A stretch of DNA of 64,000 nt. Source: Bettongia penicillata ogilbyi. Its lineage: Eukaryota > Chordata > Mammalia > Diprotodontia > Potoroidae. This document shows, piece by piece, positions 20,905-32,105 of this stretch. The notes beneath the pieces were generated by a model. It saw nothing but the letters and a program-made list of their open reading frames with translations, was not told the DNA's origin and searched no databases. Each line of letters starts with the position of its first letter. Positions within the stretch are counted from its first letter, which is position 1. Both the position numbers and the translations under genes were made by a program. Location: contig JAJHZJ010000577.1 in the NCBI GenBank assembly GCA_023548195.1, positions 1,704,574 through 1,768,573 of the forward strand. The letters are read 5' to 3'.

Positions 20905-21290
20905 ACTTGACTCCTTGCTATGCCTCACACAAGATACTCCATCTCTTACTTCTGGCTTTTTTTCAAAAAAAACTATCTGTTCCCCAACCTGAAATTCTCT
21001 CCCTCCTTATCTCTTCCTCAGGACTCCCAGATAAAATTCTACCTTCTATAGGAAACCTGTCCTGATCCTCTTTAATTCTAGTGCCTTTCCTCTGTTCATT
21101 ATTTCCAATTTATTCTGTCCATAGTTTGTATGTACAGAGTTATTTGGATATTGTCTCCTGCATTAATCTGTGAACTCTTTGGGAGCAGAGATTGTCATCT
21201 TTTGCTTTACTTTGTATCCCTAGCATTTAGCACAGTGCCTGACACATAAAAGAAGCTTAATAATTTTTTATTGACTATTTATTGACCAAT
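20905..21290 (+). mobile_element. L2-type 3' end
   Basis: Ends with GTGAACTCTTTGGGAGCAGAG, TTTGTATCCCTAGCATTTAG, CACAGTGCCTGACACATAA and AGCTTAATAA, the standard L2 3' landmark. Confidence 0.75.
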
Positions 21291-22130
21291 TGGCTGATAG
21301 TAAGTAATAAACAGGGGTCTTCTGGAACCCCTGGTCTTCTGCCTCCAAGGGTCCCTATCATTCTGCCTCTCCATTAGTACAGTTATAGATGTGGGTAGCA
21401 ATACTTTTCACATTCAACTACACCAAAGAAAAACCTTAACATTTTTTTGTAAAATTTTTCATTTATTTAAATCCATTTTAAAAAGTGCATGTAAAAAATG
21501 AAATTTTTTAGTCAAAAAATCACAAAAGAAATAGAAACTTTCTACTGCCTAGTTTAGCAGACCAGCTAAGGCACCTAACAGGCAGTATCTGCTCTCCCCA
21601 GAAGCTGCACTGAAGGGCTTTGTACTGGGCCACAATATTCATATTTAGTTTTATTTGAAATCCATGAAGACAACTCTAAAACATAGATCAGAAAGAAAGT
21701 AGTGCTTTATCTGAGCAACATTAATTAAAAATTTGAACATAGTCCCTCTCCTAGGATGTTATAGATCTTATCTTTATTTTCCTATGTGAATATATAAAAA
21801 TCGTGTTCAGAGAAAAAGCAGTGATCAGATGTCGCACTTTGAGTCCCTAAATTGGAATTTTTTAGTCTTGGCCTCAGTCTTCTGTAAACTGCGATACGGT
21901 CTCCCTCTGCTGGCAGTTGAACAAGACTGCAATGTCATGTCTCACTAAAGTCAGACTTCTCACACATTTTCCTAAATAAATTTATGAAAGACAAATTATG
22001 CCTTGAGTTTCAGACTGACTTGGTCTTTAAGAAAGAAAACTGGCCAATAAACCCTAAGATATCAAGGTAGACTTCAGCCATCAAAATTTATCTTCTTTTG
22101 GGCAGAATATCCTCAGGTAATAGTATGATA

Positions 22131-22833
22131 AGGAGAAGGAGAAGGAGATGGGAAGGGGAGAGAAGGGAAGAGGAGAGAAGGGGAGAGGAGAGTATAAAAG
22201 AGGAGAGGAGAGGAGGGGAGGGGAGAGGAGAGGAGGGGAGGGGAGAGGAGAGGAGAGGAGAGGAGAGGAGAGGAGAGGAGAGGAGGGGAGAGGAGGGGAG
22301 AGGAGGGGAGAGGAGAGGAGAGGAGAGGAGAGGAGAGGAGAGGAGAGGAGAGGAGAGGAGAGGAGAGGAGAGGAGGGGAGAGGAGGGGAGGGGAGAGGAG
22401 AGGAGAGGAGAGGAGAGGAGAGGAGAGGAGAGGAGAGGAGAGGAGAGGAGAGGAGAGGAGAGGAGAGGAGAGGAGAGGAGAGGAGAGGAGAGGAGAGGAG
22501 AGGAGAGGAGAGGAGAGGAGAGGAGAGGAGAGGAGAGGAGAGGAGAGGAGAGGAGAGGAGAGGAGGGGAGAGGAGGGGAGAGGAGGGGAGAGGAGAGGAG
22601 AGGAGAGGAGAGGAGAGGAGAGGAGAGGAGAGGAGAGGAGAGGAGAGGAGAGGAGGGGAGAGGAGGGGAGAGGAGAGGAGAGGAGAGGAGAGGAGAGGAG
22701 AGGAGAGGAGAGGAGAGGAGAGGAGAGGAGAGGAGAGGAGAGGAGAGGAGAGGAGAGGAGAGGAGGGGAGAGGAGGGGAAGGGAGGAGAGGGGAAAGGGG
22801 AGGAGAGGGGAAAGGAGAGGAAAGGAGAGGAAG
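22131..22833. repeat. GGAGA/AGGAG polypurine satellite-like tract
   Basis: About 700 nt of GGAGA pentamers with GGGGA variants. From 22196 to 22833 (638 nt) the plus strand has no pyrimidine at all. Because the unit is 5 nt, all six frames stay open for long stretches and give spurious RRGEE or SSPLL peptides; these are not genes. Blocks with GGGGAGG variants recur at about 22283-22310, 22373-22390, 22563-22590, 22653-22670 and 22763-22780, hinting at a higher-order repeat. The mirror-like purine strand could form triplex DNA. Confidence 0.97.
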
Positions 22834-23429
22834 CTGAATTGCTCAACTGGAACTGGCCAATTGGGTCCCGAGTGGAGCCGCTCACTCTGGTTACTAAAGC
22901 ATAATGCTGGGATACACACTGCCTCCTGTGACAGCTTGAAGACAGCTATCACATTTCCCCTAGGGTTTGTCTAGAACTAAATGTGTTATTCCAGATATAC
23001 ACTGATGAGGATAGTTTTTACTTCTCTTTTTCTGGACTTTCTTCTTTTTATAATGAAATATAATATCTGAGATATCATTAACTTTTGTGGCCACCACATT
23101 GGACTACTGACTTATATTGAACCATTAGAAGTTCTAGCTCTATTTCAGATCAACTCATGCTCATCCAAAACTCCCTCATTATATGTCTGTGAAGTTGACT
23201 TTTTGAATTTGTGTAGTATTTTGATTTTATGCTCATCTAACTAAAATTAACCCAGGCTTCTGGCGTGTTTAGGTATTTTTGAATCCACAATCTGTCATCT
23301 AATGTATTAGCTATCCCTTCTAACTTTGCGTCCCCTGAAAATTTGATGAATGTACCATTTATGCCTTTCCTAAAATTATTGGAAAGAACTGGTGGAATTA
23401 GCTGGAAATGTGCTGGATTTATAGTCATA

Positions 23430-23580
23430 GATTCTAAGGCTGAATCTGGGCTTTGTCACTTATTATTCATTTGATCTTGGAAATGTCACTTAACTTTTAC
23501 GGGTCTCAGTTCCCTATGGGTCAGAATGAAAAGGTCAGACAAGATGCCTTCTGAAGTTCTTTCCAGCCCTAGATTTATGA
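23430..23580 (+). mobile_element. MIR-like fragment
   Basis: CTGGGCTTTGTCACTTATTA, GGAAATGTCACTTAAC, GGTCTCAGTTCCC, GACAAGATGCCTTCTGAAGT and CCAGCCCTAGATTTATGA follow the order of the ancient MIR family. Confidence 0.65.
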
Positions 23581-24814
23581 TCCCGTAAACCAACGGCTCA
23601 TCCCTAGGACACAGAGACCTCCCTCCAAGTTAATATTGAGGCTAGTGATTATTTTAGTAATTTAGTCATTCCACAAGCTCAAAATTCATATAACTACTAT
23701 CATTTCTATTTATCTACATGTTTAAATTGTCAAATGCTTTGCTGAAATCTAAGTAAATTATATGCATTTTGGGCATTTCAGAGAATGACGCTTTCTTCAC
23801 AATCTTCCTTTTCAGAGGCAGAAAATGTCTGAAAGAGGCAGGAATCTGCAATGACTTTCACATGAACTGGAAGATATTAGGAATGGACATTTAGCATATA
23901 TATTGTATAAATGTATGTGTGCGTATGCCTGTGTTTGTGTGTGTAATGAGGACCACCAACCTATTAAAACATTTTTCTTCTCCTCAAACATTCACTTAAA
24001 TGAGAATTCCAAATTTCTTTGTACAATGAGGATGCAAACCTGAAGTATAATAAAAATCTTTTAAAAAAAAACAATAATCTTTTTAAATCTTTAAAAAAAT
24101 AATCTTTTTAGAAAAGAAATCTGACCTAATGGCTATGCCATTTAATATGGAAATGAGAACTTGCACTCTTTTCCTAGCCCTTAGAAAACCATTTATAATA
24201 TCATATAAATGATTTAACTGCATTGCTTGTGTCATGATGCCTAACTGGCACAGTTTTAGGGGGATGATGAGATACATACAGAGTTCCAATCCATATAAAT
24301 ATGGTTACAATGAAACAGTAAAGAAGATAGCCTATTCCAGTGATATTTTGGGGGGGAGAGTCAGCACAAATGATACTTTTTATTTCAACTGTATGCTTTG
24401 ATTATGAGTGAAATTGAGTTACTTATTTCCACTATTGACAGAAAAGTCTGTCAACTGATATTTCTGTGACTATTAGGGCACAGTTTTTAGGAAAAAAATA
24501 AATGCATTATTAAACTGAGTTTATAATTTAGCAAAGTGCTAGAAACAAAGTCCCTAGAGCAATGATTTTGAAACCTTGTTTTTTCATTCTTTTTATGATT
24601 TTTTAAAAATAAAAGCTAGAGATACAAACTATTTTGAGTCATCAGAACTTCTAGTATTTAATTTCTTGCCAGAAGCACTCAGATTTAATTCATATCAATA
24701 TTCTACTTCCTTCAATGTGGTAATTTTGTAGCATCACATGTGAATTTTAAAATGCTTTAAGCTTAGCAATTGTGTTAAAATGTTTATATGAATGTGTGAT
24801 TTCCACCAATAGAA

Positions 24815-24925
24815 TCCTTCAGGGTGGGGATTGTTTCTTTTCTTTTCCTTATATCTCTAGGAGCTAGCATGGTGCCTGGAAGTTCAGTTGTGCTTAATAA
24901 TTCTTTTTGGTTAATTGATAAGATG
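24815..24925 (+). mobile_element. L2-type 3' end
   Basis: GGGTGGGGATTGTTTC, CTCTAGGAGCTAGCATGGTGCC and GTGCTTAATAATTC, a diverged L2 3' landmark. Confidence 0.5.
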
Positions 24926-25875
24926 TATATAGCATAAGTTTCTGAAGGAAAATTAAAGAGCCTGCATCTTGGTTTAGTACAGTAGAAGAACCAAACTCTT
25001 CACAATATCTTAAACAAAAAATGGAGCAAATCTGAATCCATTACCGTCTAATACCTTTGCCTACATGTTGTTTTGGGGGAATGGGAAAGGGGAATGCTTT
25101 TCTGTGTTTATTAATAAATGAAACTTGGTGTAATATAGAATGGACACAGAATTTTCCAAATCTTGTTAAAATCTCACTTTACCAATCAGCCCCAATAGAG
25201 CTGAAATGAACAAATTACTTTGTCTTGCAGCTTACTGGTTTTTAAGACTCCAACTTAAGAAGTTGGGATCAAAACACATTTTAAAAGATTTCAAACCTTG
25301 AGAAAGACTGGAAGTAAAACAAAATAAAACACCCAAACCAACTAAAAAATTAATGTAGACTATCATTACCACATAACACTGAATCATATGTAAATTCTCA
25401 TGTAATTTGAAGTCATCCTCATTTTGTCCCTTATTTAAATTTTTTTTTCTGCCAATCATTTATATGTATCTTACACTGAAATTGCCTAGTATGTATGTAA
25501 TTACTTTATGTGGTGGTCTAGTTTGATATTTTAAAAATGTGTCCAATAAATATTAGAACATGGTGGGACATTAAGGAATTTTTTTTAATGAAATCTTTAG
25601 TCTCTTAAAGGGTTATTATAGATTTGTTCCAGTAATTAAAAAATTGTTGAAAGAAAAATATTCTTTTGCTTGTTACTTATGTGTTTTGTATTATAAATGT
25701 TATTTTAAAAAGGTTTATTGGGAAAACCATTTAGTGTCAAAATCTAAGACCACCTGTCATTGTATGTAGTCAACCTATGTCTAAATGAAATATACCATTT
25801 ATTTTAAATTCCATGCACATTTGCCTTTTATTTTAGGTAGTATATCATACAACTGATCTTTTCACATTCTCATAG

Positions 25876-25887
25876 ATTTCAACAGCG
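25876..25887 (+). CDS. XG: Candidate 12-nt XG microexon
   Basis: Twelve nucleotides, ATTTCAACAGCG, lie between a good acceptor (CTTTTCACATTCTCATAG) and a strong donor (GTAAGTG). They are phase 1-1 like every other XG exon, so they join in frame to 17811-17927 and 58399-58499 and add D-F-N-S ahead of a split glycine. With this insert the juncture reads IN-DFNS-GETLV, which lines up with the LNADYVKGENL stretch of the CD99L2 cytoplasmic tail as I recall it. This alignment is the main support beyond splice-site quality. Such short matches can arise by chance, so the call is tentative. Confidence 0.45.
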
Positions 25888-27231
25888 GTAAGTGTGAAGT
25901 AAGAAGACTTTATACTGGGTCCAAGAGCCAGTGTCATGAATAGAAATAAGAAGCTGGAGGACTTCTCATTGCACTAACCAAATGAAATAATTTTTAATAA
26001 GTATCATGAGAAAGAAAATCTATATGTCCCTAAAATAAGGACATTTATAAAATTTGGGGATAAAGATGTCAGAAACTGGAAAAAAGAGCACTGAATATAT
26101 AACTAATGTTAAATTTAACATATTAAAAAACATGATTATTATCAAGGTCCACACTATCTTCTGAGTTCCTGGCAAGCTTTGTAACTACCATGGGAAAACC
26201 TTCTGGAGTTAAACAGAGGAGAATGTTCATAACCTAGTAGAAGATTTACATCAAATATGAAAGATATTATCTCAACCATTTAAAAAATGAGCATTTACAA
26301 TCTTTCTTCCCTGTCCCTTAACTGAGCAACTAAAAAAACCTCATAGAAATATTCATAGTTATGCAAATCAAATTCTGAACTTTGACCCTGTCCAAAAATT
26401 TATGTCATATTCGTCATTATAAGAAGCCGTAACTCCTCTACCAGGAGGCTTCTGATTGCGTGGTATTTTATGTATAATATATGGTCTCTGATCCTATTTC
26501 ATTTGGGTTTTCTTTATTTCTCAGAGGTATTTGTAGTTTTCTTCAAATTTGTCCATCTCAAATGAGTTATAATCTGTGACATCAGTGACTGAAAATTATT
26601 TTAATCATTCTCCTAGTGTTAAACATATGGGTTGTCTGAAGGTTTTACAATTATGCATAATTCAGACCAGAAATCTAGGATAGTTCTGGGCAGATAAAAG
26701 AAAAAGCAAATGGAAAAAGAATGCTAAGGGAGATCCAAAGTTTAAAAATTTATATCTTAATAAATCATCATTGAATTACTACTGAAATTAATTAATTTTA
26801 TTATAAAGTATTACTAAGCAAGTTTAGTCACATAGATATTGAGTATTAGGTTGATGAATAATTTTTTTTTTAATAAAGAGAATAGAAGAATGGGAGACAA
26901 GGAACTAGTTAAATAACTCATTCAAGGTCACACAGCTACAGGGTGGTGTGAGAAGTAGGACCTGAAGTTGTTTCTATAAGCATTTCATGAAATGACAGAG
27001 TTAAAGTTCTTCAAGAATTCTTCTAATTCACCTGTATATTGGCATCCTCCAGAACAGTACTTCAGTCCCAAGACCTTTAACCCTTATCTTCAAGGTTACC
27101 CATTAACAGATTTATGATTTTATCAATGTAAATGTTACTCCAGACAATGTTGATCCAAACAGCCCTAGAGCCTTCTCTTCCTGCATATTTTGACCTATAT
27201 TTTCCCATAAATCCTCCATAAAAAATCTATG

Positions 27232-27475
27232 GCAACTAGGTTGTGCAGTGGGAAGAGAATTAGGGCTGTAGTTTGGAAGACAAGCTCAAATTCAACTTCA
27301 GACATTTATTAGTTATGTGACCCTGGGCAAGTCACTTAACCTCTCTTTGGTTTTCTCATCTATATGATGGAGATGATAATAGCACCTGTTTTGCAGAATT
27401 ATTTGAGGACCAAATAAGATAATAATTGCAAAGTGTTCAGCACAGTACTTGGCACATAGTAAATGCCATGTAGGA
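27232..27475 (+). mobile_element. tRNA-headed SINE, variant tail
   Basis: GTGCAGTGGGAAGAGAATTAG, TTATGTGACCCTGGGCAAGTC, GAGATGATAATAGCACCTG and GCAAAGTGTTCAGCACAGTAC, then a TAAATGCCA end; sister of 11079-11312. Confidence 0.75.
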
Positions 27476-28605
27476 GCTAACAAGCATAACTATTGTTATT
27501 ACTCAACATGCTATATAGATCTGCCTTCTAGTTCTTCTCAGCTTCGTGAGAGTACCAAAATTCATTACGGACATCTGTGGTTTCTCATTCTTGTTACAAT
27601 GCTGGCCCATCTCCTTTTCTAGCCATTTATTTCCTTGATGACATACGTTATGCCATAAATCACACAGAAATGATTTTTATCAACCTGTGGCAATGGGTTT
27701 ATATTCTCATACATTCTTTTTCTTTTTTTGGCTTATTTATAATTTGAATCAATTCTAGATCAAAATTCTATTGAATTGAATTATTTCGAATCTCATCCAT
27801 GTGAGAGCTACATTCCATAATGAAGATTAGAAGTTGTCTGGCCTTCAGTCCTTAGACATCCTTGTTAAAGGTCTACACAACCTCAAGATCTTTTCATTTT
27901 TCATTGGTACCAGTACAAAGTCAGTATTTCCATTTGTTATCTCTTACTTTCACTATTTGAATGGCTTTCAGGGAAGAAAGTAAAAGAGATTTACATGATT
28001 ATTATATATTTAAAAGAAATTGCAAGTCATACATGATAGATTTACAGTTTCATATAAAATCATCTTTTTAAAATTATACTATATTATGGAAAGATTTTTT
28101 TTTATTCTATAAATTAAAAATAAAATAAATAATTTTTTAAAAAATATACAAAGTATTACTTAATCCAGTTTTCTTTAGGAAACCAACAGGAGAATCCTCT
28201 CAACAGAGTCTACCATTGTATATCCTATAGCTCTAATCTCACAGGCCTTCTGTTACTTTTGTTGGCTTGATACCAAACCACATCTGTCTGATTGGGTGAC
28301 AACCTTAAGTAGGTACTTTTGGAGCAGCCAGTTCCAAATATAAGCTCAGAATACTCTCTGGTTTCCAGCTAGCTATTTTCACATCTGTCATTCTCAGCTG
28401 TCTTATTTCCCAATTCCATCTGCCTGCACCTTTTCTAGTTAAAGGGACTCTAGTCAAAACAAGTTTCTCTCTTTGAATAGCAAATGATGCATAGACAAGA
28501 AACAAGATGACAGTATATCACCTTTCCCTCATTCCTGAAAAAACATTATTTTAATAGCTAACTTAGGGCATTTTATGACAGCTAAGTCAAGTATGATGGT
28601 GATAA

Positions 28606-28626
28606 GCGGTGGTGGTGGTGGTGGTA
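28606..28626. repeat. (GGT)n short tract
   Basis: About six GGT units, imperfect at the ends. Confidence 0.85.
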
Positions 28627-28964
28627 ACATCCTGTGTAGGCTTGCCCCATCCTGAGCTGGTGGTCTACATAGCAGAAATTTTTCAGAGTTGGAGCAAACC
28701 TTTTGGACCTCAACACAGGTGAATGCAGAAGAGTGTGAAAATGGAATTTTACCCTTTATGCTTTGGTTAGGTGGAAAACTAGGGAGGCATGGTTAGTCAC
28801 AAGACTTAATGAGAGCTGACTAGAAGACAGTGAAGTAGATACTTATACCATGTATAGGTCAGGAGATGGAATCTAGCTCTGTGATTTCACTGGTGTAAGG
28901 AGCTCCCTCTACTAATTCAGCTTAATATCTTATTTATCACTTACATTTTCTGCCTACCCTAGAG

Positions 28965-29085
28965 TACTGAAAGGTTGAAAAACTTAACCAGGCTCACACA
29001 GTCAGTATGTGACAGAGAAGGACTTGAACTCAGATCTTCTTGACTTTGAGGTAGACACTCTATCCATTATGCCATGATACTCTCT
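28965..29085 (+). mobile_element. MIR tail fragment
   Basis: AACTTAACCAGGCTCACACAG, GGACTTGAACTCAGATCTTC and ACTCTATCCATTATGCCA. Confidence 0.6.
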
Positions 29086-30144
29086 ATACTTTGTAACTAC
29101 TAAAAATTATTTCACAAGTATAATTTCTTTTAAAAACTGAGAAAGTCCTTAGATCTTGGACCATTTTTGGTAAATTTATACCTTGATGAAACATATGTAG
29201 CACAAACTATTTTCTCCATCCCCTCCTTTTTCATTCTTTTGTCATAAAGGCTGGGGCAGAAGGAAGTCATATATTTGGAAATGAGGGCAATATAAAAAAA
29301 TATCCACTAAATTTTTTAAAACAGCAATACCTCTAACATGACATATATAAAATCTGATCCAATATAATCAAACCACTATTTATTAGGTACCAAGCTCATA
29401 CAGAAGGCTGTGTTAGGAGTTAGGAATATAAAAGTAGTAGATTAGAAATGCCTTTGCTCTTATGGAGCTTACCATCTGATAGAGGATTACATTTCTTAGG
29501 CACAAAATATAAGAAATATAGTGGGAGTATAAAGAGACTGAACAAGGAATCAAGAGGACTGGGTTGAATGGGTTTAATGCTAACCTTAAACTTTCTGAGT
29601 CTTAGTGTCGGCATTTTATAAATTATGTGGGGAGTTGGACCAGACTCTGGTCCCTTGATGATCACTCTTTCATCTCTGACCTAGGAAATGGAATCAACGC
29701 CCACACTGTTTTTAATGACTTTCCTGAGGTACAGGAGTAAAACAGAATCTCCATATAGAGGCTGCCAGCTCAAGTTTGACTCTGTGACAAGTTTCTTTAA
29801 AGCCTGGAGTTATTTTATGAGAGTTTATTGACATCCATTTCTCATTTGAAGTATCAAAGTGGTGCTAACTATATAGAGATGGCAGCATAACTCAGGTTTC
29901 CTTCTATTCATCTGGAACTCACAGATATATTTATATTCAAAGTCAACCAACTTTCTGAGAGTATATTTATTAACTGAAACAAAAAAGAGAAAGGTCAGAA
30001 GGAGGAAATAAAACTATGAACAGCCTTATACTTTTAGGTGCTATATAAATATTTATTGATGGTCAACATTCTTTCCACAAGTGCTTTCTTACAATTTATG
30101 AATGTGGTTATTTCTTTCAAATTATTTAATGCTCATTGCACATA

Positions 30145-30285
30145 GGATGATAGGATATAGATTCAGAGCTGAGTCCTTAGAGCCCACCATCATTTTATAG
30201 ATGAGGAAACTGAGGCCTAGAGAGTGTCTTGCCCGGAGCCACACAGGTTGTACATGGCAGAGCTGGATTTGAAATAGGTCTTCTT
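30145..30285 (+). mobile_element. MIR fragment
   Basis: TTTTATAGATGAGGAAACTG, GAGTGTCTTGCCCGGAGCCA and GCAGAGCTGGATTTGAAA. Confidence 0.7.
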
Positions 30286-30809
30286 TCCACTGCATGTAAA
30301 AATGTGATGTTTAAAACTTATCTGACAAAGTACTTTATCTAAAAGATGGGAAAAGGCTAGCACCCTTCCTCATTTACAAGCTTTTATGCCAGCTTCATCC
30401 TTTAGCTTAATATCTTGTTTCAAGACTTTTTTATGGGAGGAATAATATTCACTAGGATCTTTGCCATATTGCCTAAGACAATTTTCCCCTTAAAACTCAG
30501 GGAAAATGCCTCTGAAACTCGATCAGTTTAGAATTCTAGGGTTTGAGCAATTGATAATACCTGAACACTTGGATGCATGAAAAAGCCAGCCAATGAAGGA
30601 TCAGTGCCCTTTAGACTGATTTGTTAGTCAACATACTCTTCTGACTCAATGTGGTTCCATATGAGAATTGGAAGGTGGGTTCTGTATCCACATGAATTAG
30701 CACTGTATCCTGGCTGAATATCCTTTCCATGCTGTGGCTAGAATAGGCATATCCTAGAGATGGCAGCATGAAGTAGTAGATATTGACTGGATTCAGACAA
30801 AAAGCCATA

Positions 30810-30860
30810 CTTGAGGATCTAGAGGGCCACATGCGACCTCAAGGCTCAGGTTCCTCAGGC
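30810..30860 (+). mobile_element. Half copy of a palindromic DNA element
   Basis: GGATCTAGAGGGCCACATG then CGACCTCAAGG and CAGGTTCCTCA match the right arm of the palindromic element at 33643-33838. Directly followed by a family A SINE. Confidence 0.5.
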
Positions 30861-30863
30861 TTG

Positions 30864-31104
30864 AAGGTGGTGCAGTGGATGGAGCACTGGGCTTGGAATC
30901 AGGAAGACCTGAGTTCAAATCCTGACTCAGACACTTAATTGCTGTGTGGTCCTGGGCAAGTTGCTTGCTCAGTTCCTTATCTGTAAAATGGGGACCCATC
31001 AAACAAGAAAACAGCAAGCCACTCTAATATCTTTGCTAAGAAAATCCCATGGACAAGACCATGGGACAACAAAGAGACAGACAAGACTGAACAAAAACGA
31101 AGAC
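30864..31104 (+). mobile_element. tRNA-headed SINE, family A
   Basis: GTGCAGTGGATGGAGCACTG, GACCTGAGTTCAAATCCTGA, GTCCTGGGCAAG, CTTATCTGTAAAATGGG and GACAAGACTGAAC, with the AAACAGCAAGCCACTC form of the tail. Confidence 0.8.
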
Positions 31105-31530
31105 ATTCACCACCTAAGTGACCTTGAGCAAGTCATTTATACTCATTGTTTGTCACTTTCCTCATCGATAAAATGACCTAGCTCAGGACGGTCCAATGGT
31201 TCAGGTTCAAGATTTGAATGAAATGAGACACTGATAGATCATCTAATAGTTTGCAAAAGGAAGTTTACTAAGCCAAAGTATCATAAATTTAGAACTGGAA
31301 GGAACTTTAGAGTTTATCAAACCCAACACTTTATTTTATTGAACACTTCATTTCCTGAACATTCATATAGATGTTTTATTTCATAAGAATGACACGTTTC
31401 AGCTATATTAATGACAATAATGTGAATAATATCTTTAGATAGCTTTTTAAAGTTTACAAAATAATTTACGCATGCAAACTTGTTACACTTATATAATCTC
31501 ATTTGGTCCTCACAACAGGTGAGTCTTACT

Positions 31531-31765
31531 GAGGTAGCTAAGTAGCATAGGGGATAGAATGCCAGGAAGACCTGAGTTCAAATTTGACCTCAAACCCTTA
31601 CTAGTTATGTGACTCTGAGCAAGTCATGCCATGAGTAAATTCTGTTTCCCTTGGCTTCCTCAGTGTAAAATTGGAGTAATAATGAAACCTCCTAGAGTTG
31701 TCATGATGATTTATTTGTAAAACGCTGAGGATGATATCTAGTATGAAGTAGTTATTTAATAATTG
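31531..31765 (+). mobile_element. tRNA-headed SINE, variant tail
   Basis: GCTAAGTAGCATAGGGGATAG, GACCTGAGTTCAAATTTGACC, TTATGTGACTCTGAGCAAG and AGAGTTGTCATGATGATTT, then an AGTTATTTAATAATTGG end adjoining the CCTT tract. Confidence 0.7.
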
Positions 31766-31772
31766 GTTGTTT

Positions 31773-31945
31773 TCTTCCCTCCCTCCCCCCTCCCTGCCTC
31801 CCTCCCTCCCTCCCTCCCTCCCTTCCTTCCTTCCTTCCTCCTTTCCTTCCTTCCTTCCTTCCTTCCTTCCTTCCTTCCTTCCTTCCTTCCTTCCTTCCTT
31901 CCTTCCTTCCTTCCTTCCTTCCTTCCTTTTTTCCTTCTCTCTTTC
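31773..31945. repeat. (CCTT)n/(CCCT)n polypyrimidine tract
   Basis: Plus strand almost entirely C and T; a CCCTC block at 31777-31820 runs into a pure CCTT block from about 31819 to 31928. Reads as RKEG or PSFL peptides in spurious frames. Confidence 0.96.
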
Positions 31946-32004
31946 GTATATGATAATGGAGGTATATAAGTGATGAGAAAACTAAAACTCAGCATAAATT
32001 GAGA

Positions 32005-32105
32005 CTTAGAAAGGCTAAATGACTTGCCCATGGTTGAACAGTGAGAGTCAGAGTTGGAATATGACCCTATGTCTCTTCTGATTCTAAATTCAGTACTCTT
32101 TCCGA
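32005..32105 (+). mobile_element. MIR tail fragment
   Basis: AATGACTTGCCCATGGTTGA, GTCAGAGTTGGAATATGACC and TTCTGATTCTAAATTCAG. Confidence 0.55.

Larger units (their letters stand above)
17928..25875 (+). other. XG: Large XG intron with L2 RT fragment and purine tract
   Basis: A 7.9-kb intron if the microexon at 25876 is used, otherwise part of a 40.5-kb intron. It holds an L2-type reverse transcriptase relic (about 18000-19100 and 19460-19860), an inverted SINE pair inside it (19102-19452), another repeat (20085-20420), an L2 3' end (20905-21290), the GGAGA tract (22131-22833), a MIR-like piece (23430-23580) and an L2 3' end (24815-24925). The stretch 24930-25875 shows nothing beyond AT-rich sequence. 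Confidence 0.65.

Noticed and set aside
22088..22952. Long open frames (229-279 residues) on both strands
   Set aside because: They arise from the 5-nt GGAGA repeat, which has no stop in any frame; the peptides are RRGEE or SSPLL repeats.
31756..32031. Open frames of RKEG or PSFL repeats
   Set aside because: Products of the CCTT tract in both strands; no start context or conserved end.
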